A DNA stretch of 64,000 nucleotides from Rhizophagus clarus (lineage: Eukaryota; Glomeromycota; Glomeromycetes; Glomerales; Glomeraceae): positions 1 to 64,000 of the forward strand of contig BLAL01000178.1 in the NCBI GenBank assembly GCA_015698045.1. Direction: 5' to 3'. The notes under the pieces were generated by a model. That model did no database searches and had not been told where the DNA came from. It worked only from the letters and a program-made list of their open reading frames with translations. How positions within the stretch are numbered: position 1 is the first letter of the stretch; each line of letters opens with the position of its first letter. The position numbers and the translations under genes were made by a program. Positions 36,154 to 45,631 of the stretch are shown piece by piece.

Positions 36154-36513
36154 TTGGCAAAACCGCGGTTAGCCAAAAATCTTCATATTTTAAAGATAAT
36201 CGAACCAAATGAAATCCATCTCCCAATTACAGAAGAGGATAGACAGGAATTTCGTAAAATAATAGCTGATCAGGAGAAAATGACAGATATTGTCATGGAA
36301 GACTATCAATTTTTACAACACCATAAGTATAATAGTAAGGGAGGTGACCGGATTCATATTAAATGGTTATTAGGATGTATGGTGACTGATGTAGAAAAAG
36401 TCTTAATAAGTCCACCTGAGCGCCAAGCCGAAAGAGATTTATCAAAAAAGGTATTAGCCCACATTCAAAAAAGATTCGAAGAAGTTCCACTAGTACCAGT
36501 ACTTATACGGTAG
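36154..36513 (+). CDS. Hypothetical Polinton-associated protein (119 residues)
   Basis: An intact frame with TTG/upstream start uncertain. It is charged and mostly helical in character (ITEEDRQEFRKIIADQEKMT; SPPERQAERDLSKKVLAHIQ). No motif was recognised. It lies downstream of the polymerase on the same strand and converges with the membrane protein gene at 36565. Confidence 0.45.
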   Translation: MAKPRLAKNLHILKIIEPNEIHLPITEEDRQEFRKIIADQEKMTDIVMEDYQFLQHHKYNSKGGDRIHIKWLLGCMVTDVEKVLISPPERQAERDLSKKVLAHIQKRFEEVPLVPVLIR

Positions 36514-36564
36514 TCGATTAGGTATTATTTTCAAGACGGCCTGTCCTGAAAAAATCTTACCTGG

Positions 36565-37545
36565 TCAGTCGTCTTTTTTCCACGAATTCCACCATTTCCT
36601 AGCCATTAAGCATATAATCGTAATAAGTACTAGGGTAAGTATAGAATATATTAACATAAGCAGGATCGAGGAGCTCGTGACAATAGGAGCAGTTGCTAGT
36701 AAAGGCACTGCTTCTGCACCACCTATAGAAATTATTTGAGAAGGATTAAGAGTGGAAGGGGTCCCTTCAGAACCAAGTTGCGATAAATTATTCATAGGCG
36801 GGGGTTGAGAATCTACTTTATTATTTTTTTCCAATTCTAACTGGTCTCTGAGAGACCTATTTTTCTTCATTAATTTTGATCATGCCAAATACAAAGCATC
36901 TATTTCCTGACTGGTTGTCTCATGTGTCGCTTCTATCCCTTTTTCCATACATTCTATTGTATATTCTTTTGAATTAAGGTTCTCCTTCACTCGTTCCAAT
37001 TCAAGCCTGAGAGAATCGATCTCTTTAGGATCAGATTGGACCAGATCCTCTATTATCCCTCCCACTGCATTCGAATTATGAAGCACCTATTCTAGTTCCA
37101 AGTCATCCAACTTACCTTCCAATTCACGTACTTTAGTTTTAAGAGAAAGAATCTTGATCTTGTCAGCAGACGAAGCTTTCTGGGCCAAAGTTGCCTCTCT
37201 CTTTAATGTTTTAATATTGAATTTGAGTGATTTGATTTTGGCAGTATATCTGGCTTCAAGCTCACGTTGACTCTCAGAATGAGACTTCCGTTCAGAAATA
37301 AGTTGAAATCTAACCTTAATAGTGGACGCAATTAACTGGCTAGCTTTATTTTCAAACTCCTTTTCTTGTTCATTGTACTTATCTACCAACTTTTCACTAA
37401 GATCATTAATTTCGGCTTTAGATTTAAGAGCGGAATATAATTTTTCTTTAAGCTCTTGCTCATATGCACTACCAAGTCGTTGACCGACCTCCTTAAAGGA
37501 ACCATCACCTTTATTAATATCATTCAAGGTATGTACATTGGTCAT
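36565..37545 (-). pseudogene. Coiled-coil protein with C-terminal membrane anchor
   Basis: One frame of 326 codons starts at ATG 37545 (MTNVHTLNDINKGDGSFKEV) and is interrupted only by stops at 37087 (TAG) and 36880 (TGA). The first two thirds form long coiled coils (KLVDKYNEQEKEFENKASQL; KIKSLKFNIKTLKREATLAQ). A Pro/Ser linker is followed by a hydrophobic segment of about 23 residues with SSILLMLIYSILTLVLITI and a short basic tail. A tail-anchored topology is inferred. No homologue is known to me; it could be a structural or envelope-like component of the element. Confidence 0.65.
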
Positions 37546-37627
37546 AGCCTTTTTTTTCGGCTTAGTTGCTAGTATATTAAAAAATATGTGACTAAAATTT
37601 TTTTATAGGATAGCTGGATCCCATAAT

Positions 37628-37710
37628 GTGTATAACACTGCTACTCCTGATACTCCTGATACTCCTAATACTCCTGATACTCCTAATACTTCTGATACTC
37701 CATGTAGTAT
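37628..37710. repeat. ACTCCTGAT/ACTCCTAAT 9-bp minisatellite
   Basis: About seven copies of the 9-bp unit ACTCCTGAT (or AAT) lie between the membrane protein gene and the HTH gene. The flanks have no recognised function; a promoter for one of the divergent genes (37545 minus, 37899 plus) is possible. Confidence 0.8.
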
Positions 37711-37898
37711 TAATTTTTTATGCATATTTTTACTAGTACCACAAATAGTCTCCATACCATGCGTAGAATTAATCCTTCCAATACTCCGCATAATACTGGT
37801 CTTCTGCATAGTTTTGATAGTCCACATAGACCACATAGTATTAATATTTCACATACACATTTTTTATAAATAGTATAAAAATCTGATCAACTATCAAC

Positions 37899-38381
37899 AT
37901 GATTAACCCCTCACTTAGAAGGTATATGCGCTCTGATGCCACAAAATTATCATCTGCAGATTACGAAGATACCATGCAATACCAGGATATGAAGTCCAAG
38001 CCTCTGGAACAATTAAGAAAGAAATTTCATATATCAACTTCTCACTTATACCAGATTTGGAGAGGGCAGGAGGTAGGAAGGGTCGAATAGAACTATTCAG
38101 CAGTTCCACTTTCTTATTCGAGTAAAAAAAATATAGATAGGCAGGGCATACCTAAGGCCCCAATAGAGTGTAACACTATTGCTGAAAGTGAGGTAAAAAC
38201 GACTGGAGGAAAAAAAACTAAGTCTAAATCTGTTTATATCTCTGGATCACCTGTTATTCAGATACCACTAGCTTCAAAAAGTTTAAATATAAGCAATAGG
38301 GAATTAGGAGTATTTTATGAGAAAGAAGATAAGAGAGACAGAAAAATCACAGAAGAAGTGAATAGGATACTAGCCACATAA
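37899..38381 (+). pseudogene. Small protein with helix-turn-helix-like segment
   Basis: A frame of 160 codons from ATG 37899 to TAA 38379-38381 is interrupted by one TAG at 38088-38090. Residues 36-56 (LEQLRKKFHISTSHLYQIWR) look like a helix-turn-helix: helix, short turn at HIST, recognition helix SHLYQIW. The C-terminal half is basic and Ser/Lys-rich. A DNA-binding or regulatory role is inferred. It is followed at once by the convergent Gag/protease gene. Confidence 0.5.
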
Positions 38382-38487
38382 AAGATGTTTTTCATTTAGT
38401 TTGATATAGCGTGATAACAACTCCTCACATAGTCCATTGAGATTTTCTTCAGACTTAAGAGTACTATATAGCATTTTTTCAAGTTCC

Positions 38488-40767
38488 TCATAACTCACTT
38501 TTTTTTAATGTCTCATCTGCACCCAACTCCTGAGAAATACAGTCCGGAGGTGAGGAATCACTGTTAGCTATGCTAACCGCGCAATTCACCTCGAGCTTGT
38601 TATTAACCTTATGCATAGTGACTGGGATAATATAATCTTTTCCATTGAAAGGAATTTTTAGCTTTTCTGTGCTTCAGTCCACAGCGCATCCATATTTCTT
38701 TAAGAGTTTGTTAGAAAATATTAGGGTTGGCTTGCGATATCTCATAATGATAAAATCTTCAATAATGGTAAGTCCAAAAGCTAGAGTAATGGGTAGGTTG
38801 CGGACAACCCCAATAGATTCAACCAGAACAGTGGAGATGCCTTCAAGATCGTGTATTTCAGATTTATTGATTTTAGCTCCAATACGTTCAACAATATTCT
38901 CCGTTATAATGGGAGGCTCTGCTCCAGAGTCTAGAATCATGGCTGGAATCTTTAAGTGTTTGATTTTACACTTCACAGTAGCAACACTCATTTCTGGCTC
39001 CTTCTTCTGAACGAAATAGATTTCTATAGGATCGTCTAAAGACTCTTCCTCTAAATTGAATTCATCTGAATCTTTGGTAGATGACGAGACATCATTTTGG
39101 CCGGAGGCGCTAAAGCAAGATACTATCTTCTCCTGTATGGGTACTATCTGTTTGGACGTAATGAGACTGGAATCTTGGAAAAAATGTGGAGGAAAAATTA
39201 GTTTAAGCTCACTATGAAGAACTTTACGAATAGTATCTTCTAGTGGTATTTTAGACGTCTCTTTAAAGGATGATTTCTTGGAGCTAGACTTCTGCTTCAC
39301 TTTTTTTTTGACTTAGCTATATGAACATTAAGATCATCATCAGAATCGGAAGAATCAAAGGAACTTGTATCAGAATCAGAACTATCACTAGAAGAAGTAT
39401 CGTTTGAAGAAGAATCTGAATCTGAATCTGGTTCTATAGCGAGATTGACCTTACTTTTCTTCGACTTCTTGCTTTTCCTTTTCTTCTTTACAAAGCACTT
39501 ACAAGAAGTATGTCCAAATCTACCACACTTGGTACATTACTTAACAGCAGTCCTAACAGCAGATTTGATAGCATTTATTGTGGCACTGTTTAGTGTCATG
39601 TCGGCCATACTGTCAGTAATATCATCAACAGGATCATAATTATAATCATCGCTAGGGGGCGGAGTTACCTCTCCCTCTTAATAGTTCACTTAAAAATTGT
39701 CTGATAATAAAGTCTTCCCCGTTCTTATTGACCAATTTTTTACTATTAACTAAAGTCTTAGTTGCTCGAAACATAGTCTCTTGAAAGGATTTAGCTATGG
39801 CTTGTAAATCAGTATTTTGCTGGAGCTGTGACGAAGCCATTGTGGTTTTTATCAAGTTCTCGATTTTATTTTTAGTCATCCCACCTCCTGATCTGTTAGT
39901 ATCTACGTAAGGATTGGCTACCGGAAAAACTGGAATAGAAGATGGTGCATTCATTTAAGATAATGTATATTTTTCTGCTTTGGCCAGAGCTTTTGTAATA
40001 TTATCCTGTGTATCATAAAATTTAGCCATCATTCGAATATTATATTAGTTCATAGGATTTAAGCTACAAATAAATTGCTCTCTTTGCTGTTTGGAAGTCA
40101 TTTCAGCTAATTTACCAACCTTTTTGATTCGGGCAGAAAACTGCTCAACTGACATATCACCTTGCATGAGTTGACCAAAAACAGCCGTTTGTTTTAAGTG
40201 TTCAACTGTTGTATAGGCAGTTCTAAACAGGTAAAGGAGTTGACCAAGTTTGATGCAAGGAGCAATTGTAACAGCAGGTAAACCACCATCAGCGTTAGGT
40301 GCTACTGGTGCATTATCTACAGGTTCGCCACCAGCTATAGATCAGTCTTCATCTCATGTCCCATTCAGAATAATATCAGCACCAGTTGTGACCCTTGCTC
40401 CAATTCTACCAATTTCAGCGGCCACCTTACCTTGGAATTCTCTTGCAGTATTTAAACCACCAATTTGATTACCTCCATTTCTGGCAGCCAAAGTTCTAAC
40501 TGCAGTTAAATTAGCTACACCTAAATTATCTGAAAAATTATTACATCTCCAATTTTTATCCTTAACACGGGTATTATACCAATTCAGTGCATCACCTGCA
40601 AGGCATGATACTACTAATCCAAATGCCTTTTCTCTTCCGGCAGCCTGACCTGCGCCGGGAGCAATATTTATTTGACTAGCTATTATATATCTTTGCATGT
40701 CTTTAAGCCAATCTTCTGGATCTTTGCCAGGACGTCCATAAAATATTGGGGGTCTGTATCCTACCAT
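38488..40767 (-). pseudogene. Gag-like protein with CCHC knuckle and retroviral-type aspartic protease, inside the Polinton-like element
   Basis: The gene begins at ATG 40767, two bases after the stop of the upstream coiled-coil gene. The N-terminal part is a retrotransposon Gag domain: FYGRPGKDPEDWLKDMQRYI, then LAGDALNWYNTRVKDKNW and later EQFSARIKKVGKLAEMTSKQ. A CCHC knuckle (CTKCGRFGHTSCKC) lies near 39,540-39,500, followed by Lys- and Ser/Asp-rich stretches. The protease domain has PAMILDSGAEPPIITENIVE near 38,945 and a later hydrophobic strand. Stops (TGA 40354, about 40342 and 38674, several TAA) and two frameshifts (near 39665 and in the A9 run at 39301-39309) break it; the tail (STEKLKIPFNGKDYIIPVT) continues to TGA 38488. 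There is no reverse transcriptase or LTR beside it. Confidence 0.75.
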
Positions 40768-40769
40768 TC

Positions 40770-41702
40770 CTATTTGTTGTATATTAGGCGTTTCTCATAT
40801 CGCTCATAGAGCCTGTCCCGATTATACTCTAATAAACCAATATCCCCTCTACTTCGCTGTAGGTAGTGGGCATTTCACTGATATAGCAGTCGTAAGGCAA
40901 AGTTTTCTTGTACCAATGCACCTATACAAGCCTGCTTTCTTGCCGTATTATTTATCATCTTATTTACTTGACTTTGGGCATTAGCCCGCAACTGCTGAAG
41001 ATCACCAATAACCTTATCCATTGCTCCTTCAGTAAGATCTCTTCACATAATAGCAAGATCTCGCTCAGCCTCTGCATCATATCGCATTCTCTGCTCACAG
41101 ACTAAATCCTGATGCAAGTTATTCTCTTTTCGGCATACCTGCCTTGTCGCCCTTTTTATTTAATCTATTAGAATATCCCTGGCTGTTGTCCTATTTTCCA
41201 CATAACCATCTATAGCATTTGCTAGCTCTGTGATGGTAGCCATTTCTAAGTTAATATTAGGATTATACAAGTCTGGAGAATTCCCTCGTTCAGGCATATT
41301 CTTTTGTGATGAGATGGCTCTGATTCGACATCATAATCTATCAACTTGCTCTTCAGATTCTTCCAAGCGCTTTTTTAGATCAAAGATATATTTTTCCTTA
41401 TCTCGTACATTCTTCTTAGCTTGATATAGCCGACTTTTTAGGCTGGAGATTTCAGATTTTAACTTTACCATTTCCTCTTCTGAAGCATTTTCAAGGCGCT
41501 TTATCTCCCTATTAAGATTTTGGATTTCTTGTTCACACTGGGAATAATCTCTCTCCAGCTGATTAATTCAACTTTCATTCTGGCGGTTAAGATCTACCTC
41601 TGTTTGTAATTCACTATGAAGATGGTAGTTTTCTTCCTCCAGCTCAGCTTTATATTCTTCACATGTTCTTCTCTGCCTTGGATGAGACCTCCAAAATGCC
41701 AT
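40770..41702 (-). pseudogene. Long coiled-coil protein upstream of the Gag-like gene
   Basis: A frame of 310 codons from ATG 41702 (MAFWRSHPRQRRTCEEYKAE) to TAG 40770-40772. Strong heptad segments are visible (SEEEMVKLKSEISSLKSRLY; YIFDLKKRLEESEEQVDRL). Five in-frame stops (four TGA, one TAA) but no frameshift. The stop is separated from the Gag-like ATG by two bases, so both genes were probably expressed from one transcript. The start is only about 30 bp from that of the divergent integrase, which implies a shared promoter region. Confidence 0.65.
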
Positions 41703-41732
41703 TCTTTTTTGTGATTATAAAAGAGAATAGGA
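41703..41732. promoter_or_regulatory. 30-bp divergent intergenic region
   Basis: Only ATTCTTTTTTGTGATTATAA and ten more bases separate the starts of the minus-strand coiled-coil gene and the plus-strand integrase gene. GTGATTATAAAA may contain a TATA-like element for the integrase. A shared bidirectional promoter is an inference. Confidence 0.35.
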
Positions 41733-43385
41733 ATGAGCCAACCACAAATCTTGATAGATCCCAATAAGGTTCAAAGGATTAAAAAAAATATCATATTGCG
41801 TGAAATATATTATCGCCTGACTGGCTATCATCCCAACCCTAAATCATTAAGAGATACATGTAAAAAAGAGGGCCATCGATTCCGCCTAAGTGAATGCAAA
41901 AATTTTTTAGAAAATCAAGAATCATACCAAACTAATAAAACCTCTCTAAAATACATTCCTAGAGTCAGTTATGGGCGAATAACACACCCAAATTGTGTAC
42001 ACCAATGCGATATACTTTTTCTCACTCATGATCACTATAAAGGTAAAAAATATAAAGCATTACTTAACATTATAGACTGCGCTTCCCGATATAAAGCTTT
42101 TGTTCCACTCACATTGAAGAATAGCTCAGAAGTTGCTAAGGCATTTAGGAAAGTATATGGTGATTGAAACAATCCATTAATATGGCCGAAGCTCCTACAA
42201 TGTGATAATGGGAGAGAATGGATGGGAGAGACTTCCCGTCTAATGCAAGATTACGATGTTACAATTTGGGTGATTGGCCTATATAGCCACTATGGAACTG
42301 CAATTGTAGAGCGTTTCAACCAGATGCTTTCAAAAATTCTATATAAGATCCAATATGCTGTTGAGTCTATATTATCCAATCCTGGATTAATGAGAGCATG
42401 GATTAGGTATTTACCAGAAGCTATTGATTATCTGAATAACTATCTCACACGCCTTATTCGAGAGCTGAGGTCAAAAAAGTGAGGACTCGAACCAGTGAAA
42501 GCCATTGCTTTAGAGCGAGTCAAATCTAGACCATCTACAAAATATAAGTGTCCAGTTGGAAAAGATGAAATGAAATTAAAGAAAGGAGATACTGTCTGCT
42601 ATCTATTTGCCAATGCAGAATGGAAGGGTGGAATGGAGAATCAGAGGAGAGCTACAGATCCCACTTTTTCGCCTTCTATTCATAAAATCTAAAAAGTGAT
42701 TGTTGTGAAGAATAAACCAGTTTTATATTATCTTGATGGAGAATTTGCGCCATCTTGTGGATTTATACAAGAAGAGCTCATGTTAATAGCTGATCCAGAA
42801 AGGGTTGGTCGTCCACCTCAAAGTATATTGTCTGTACATATTGCATATGTTTCTCCTATCAATAACAAGATAGCTCAGGCTGAAGAATATGCCAAGAAGC
42901 GTGGTGGTCAATACCTTGGAAAAACCAGGCGAATAAATGATCATAATATTTATCTTTGGTCTTGTGAGAATGGTGTGCATCAGTGGGAATATCCACTAAA
43001 ATATATCATGAAAAAATTTGAATGGTGTCTGCTATGCCACCATAGAAGTGATGAGCGCTGATGCCGATACATTTTTGAGGATCTGTTAGGCAAAAAATTC
43101 CCACCACGTAGGCCAAATTTTTTGGATGGATTACACTTGGATGAATATAATGAGGAATTGCATCTTGCATTTGAATTCCAGGATCCTCAATACTATCACC
43201 ACAATAACTTCTACCACCGGGATAATGAAAATCTAAAATCACAAAATATGCGTGATCAGAAGAAGCGAGATATATGTAAGGATCAAGGTATATGCCTTAT
43301 TGAAGTACCTCATACAGCGGATTTATATCTGTATATTAGATATACTCTAATCGAGAAAGGGTTCTTGAATAGTTCTTTCAGTTAG
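41733..43385 (+). pseudogene. rve-type integrase in frame with a zinc-ribbon/PD-(D/E)XK-like endonuclease domain
   Basis: A single frame of 551 codons is interrupted only by TGA 42165, TGA 42480, TAA 42690 and TGA 43059. The first part is a Polinton integrase: VHQCDILFLTHDHY (first Asp), QCDNGREWMG (second Asp), and IVERFNQMLSK (Glu), followed by an SH3/chromodomain-like tail ([31 protein letters not shown]). From about 42840 a second domain follows: [14 protein letters not shown] (zinc-ribbon-like), [33 protein letters not shown] and [10 protein letters not shown]. The E-F-Q and later strand resemble PD-(D/E)XK nucleases of a type I know from Rhizophagus and giant viruses. A fusion is suggested by the common frame; two adjacent genes in frame by chance is the alternative. 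Ends at TAG 43383-43385. Confidence 0.75.
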
Positions 43386-43484
43386 ATCAGAGAGTATTAT
43401 TTTCTTGGCATTTTTCCAAGACCGCGGGTCCCGCAAATTTCATAATATATTTTTTAGTATATCATTAGTAAAAGATAGTTTGAC
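43386..43484 (+). promoter_or_regulatory. Intergenic region before the ATPase gene
   Basis: About 100 bp with GACCGCGGGTCCC, an imperfect palindrome, and the AT-rich run ATAATATATTTTTTAG some 40 bp before the ATG. It may carry terminator and promoter signals; nothing firm. Confidence 0.25.
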
Positions 43485-44261
43485 ATGAAAATAAAGAAAC
43501 TTGAGCCAGTTGAAAGGCTTGTATATCATATTAATAAAATTAAAGATGCTTAAAAATATAATGGCAATTCCAGTACACCTCAATGGCCTTTCACGCTTGA
43601 AATCTTTGGCCATACTAATATGGGAAAAAGTAATGAGGTTATCAATCTCATGCTCAGAACTAAGCTTTATCGAATGCTTAATAGGAAGAAAAGAGGAACA
43701 CGCTATATTAAGTGTGATGATTTGCTACTCATCGGCCACCAACTCAAGAAGCCAAAATATATGTACCTCAAATCAGCATTCCAGATAATAGCAAATAGTC
43801 CAAAGCCATATCGTGAAGATATTACATTCTGGGCTTTGAAGCCTGATAAAATCCCTAAGGTAGATTCATTTTCTCCAGATAGAGGTACAGGGGCTATATT
43901 CGAAGATATGTGTGCTGACCCGAAAAAAGTGCAGGAGAAAATTGTTCCTTATTTTATTGAAGGACGCCATTACAATATCAGTTCAATATATATATCTCAG
44001 AGTTACTTTGACTGCCCAAAGATAATACGAAAAAATCTCACACATGTCTGCCTATTTAATGGATCATGCACTGCAGACGAGCTTAGCAGAATTGTGCGTC
44101 AATATGCTAATGACTGGCATAGTGTAATTAAGATTATTGATAAGACATTATGTGAACATAAATTCATTATTTTTGATTTAACAGTACCCTGCGAACACCC
44201 ACATAGGATACGACTTGGTTGGGACCAAATTCTCACTAATGAGAAGAATTCGACTTCATAG
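43485..44261 (+). pseudogene. A32/FtsK-like DNA packaging ATPase (Polinton type)
   Basis: The frame starts at ATG 43485 and is interrupted once (TAA 43551-43553). Walker A is [12 protein letters not shown]. The Walker B region reads [20 protein letters not shown], followed by the conserved block [20 protein letters not shown] and [11 protein letters not shown], typical of Polinton and A32-type ATPases. About 258 codons match the usual family length. The enzyme would translocate element DNA into a capsid in intact copies. The 3' end overlaps the convergent coiled-coil gene by 26 bp. Confidence 0.8.
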
Positions 44262-44537
44262 ATGCCAGCTCCTTTTTCGCCTCCAGCAGTTGCATCTTTA
44301 GATCTTTGATCTCATAACGTATTTTCTTATTTGCAGTAACCCGCTCTCTATAATCCTTTTCTATGTCTTGCATAAATTTCCCAAAGGTTCGTCTATTATA
44401 ATCGAGCAGGTGGTGGAATAGCACTTTAAGCTCATTTACTACCCAGTGATTATTCTCTTTCTCATAATCATGAGCTATTTCTTCAGTCTGGACTCCACTA
44501 TCTACAACATGTATAGTCGGTAATGCTGGAAATACAT
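44236..44537 (-). pseudogene. 3' half of a coiled-coil gene split by the Ty3 element
   Basis: The frame from the insertion point to the stop at 44236 contains VFPALPTIHVVDSGVQTEEI and coiled-coil segments ([20 protein letters not shown]). The apparent ATG at 44562 lies in the LTR and is fortuitous. The 5' half lies at 58704-58993. Removing the retrotransposon and one 4-bp target copy (14,170 bp) joins the two halves in frame. Confidence 0.75.
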
Positions 44538-44699
44538 TGTTGGCGTAGTAATCACGTGACATTGTGGCAAAGTATATAGAGCTGCCTAAGCCAAAGCCAT
44601 CATAGCCTGTTATTTTTGATATTTCCGATTTATTTGATATATCAATTTTATTTGATTTATCTGATTTATTTGATTTAATTGATTCATATGCGCCGATCC

Positions 44700-45300
44700 T
44701 TGAAATTAGCTTAAATTAAGAATTTTTAATAAAAAATTAGTAAACAGTGCAAAATACGATTGTGTTACACATTCATCTTATCAATCTTATGTAGAATAAT
44801 CGGAAAATAAAAAAATTTTTTACAACTCATACTTAAAAATTAAAATAATAATAACTTTTTATAACCCATCAACTATTTTAAGAACCCATCACTTTTTACA
44901 CCAGTTGCAAATAAAAGTTTTATGAATACAATTGTAGTTATTTGCAGTTGTTAATGGTATTATTTATTCTCCAAAAACTTTATATTGATGTAAAATAATT
45001 AAATAAGGCAGCAAAAATAACCGGGTTTCGTATAAATTTGCCATCATATTTAAAGAATTTTGAAAATAAAGAAATAACCAAAATTTTCATTATCATTTAA
45101 TAATTTTTAATTTTAAAAATTGTTTTTAAAATATGGAGACAAAAAATCTTCCTTTATATCATTTACTGACGATGATTTTAAAATTCATTTAACTGACATT
45201 GAAATCTCATGATATTTAAATCCACCAGTATGAAAGCTTTGACTTTTAAATAGATGATCGTTGTTACAGAGCCTTGCGAACGCCGCCTTCCTACAAAAAC
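44700..45300. other. AT-rich sequence of the nested insertion
   Basis: No gene recognised. The sequence is A/T-rich without clear repeats. Confidence 0.4.
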
Positions 45301-45307
45301 AATATAC

Positions 45308-45442
45308 CTGTATCCCAATAAGCCCAGAGAACTCATCTCCTACAAAAATTAAAAAAGAAGAAACGTTAGAATATTTCTTAAAGTCAATTCTGATATTCTT
45401 CCCAAAGAAACAACATACCCGCGTCTCAAAGAATTCCATTTG
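45308..45442 (-). other. Two candidate microexons on the minus strand
   Basis: ATCTGCAG precedes a 24-nt stretch (45442-45419, frame QMEFFETR) followed by GTATGTTG. After an intron with TATTCTAACGTTTC, a pyrimidine tract and TTTGTAG, a 32-nt stretch (45339-45308, GAGATGAGTTCTCTGGGCTT and more) is followed by GTATATTG. The signals are the same kind as in array C, which lies upstream on this strand. Low to moderate confidence because single small exons are easily fortuitous. Confidence 0.35.
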
Positions 45443-45631
45443 CTGCAGATAAGTCATATTATGATCGATATACTTTTATTTTATTTTACATTTGGTAAAA
45501 CTCGGTAAAACAGAATAGTAAAAGTTATATCATTAGATTCAGAACACCAATGGCCCTATGATCATTAAATAAAAGGATAATTTTTTTTTAAATACACAAT
45601 ATATGAAAGGCACAGAATGCTTTTATAAAAG

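Noticed and set aside
37628..37873. ORFs on both strands over the 9-bp minisatellite
   Set aside because: Low-complexity translation with no start context or family.
39301..39309. Programmed frameshift at the A9 run of the Gag/protease gene
   Set aside because: Other breaks in the same gene make an ordinary indel at a homopolymer (or a sequencing error) more likely.
32633..44261. Reassignment of UGA to Trp (many in-frame TGA, some where Trp seems plausible)
   Set aside because: TGG is used normally in the same frames, TAA and TAG stops also occur, and at the acidic repeat near 4.55 kb TGA clearly replaces CGA. Decay is simpler; an alignment with intact copies would decide.
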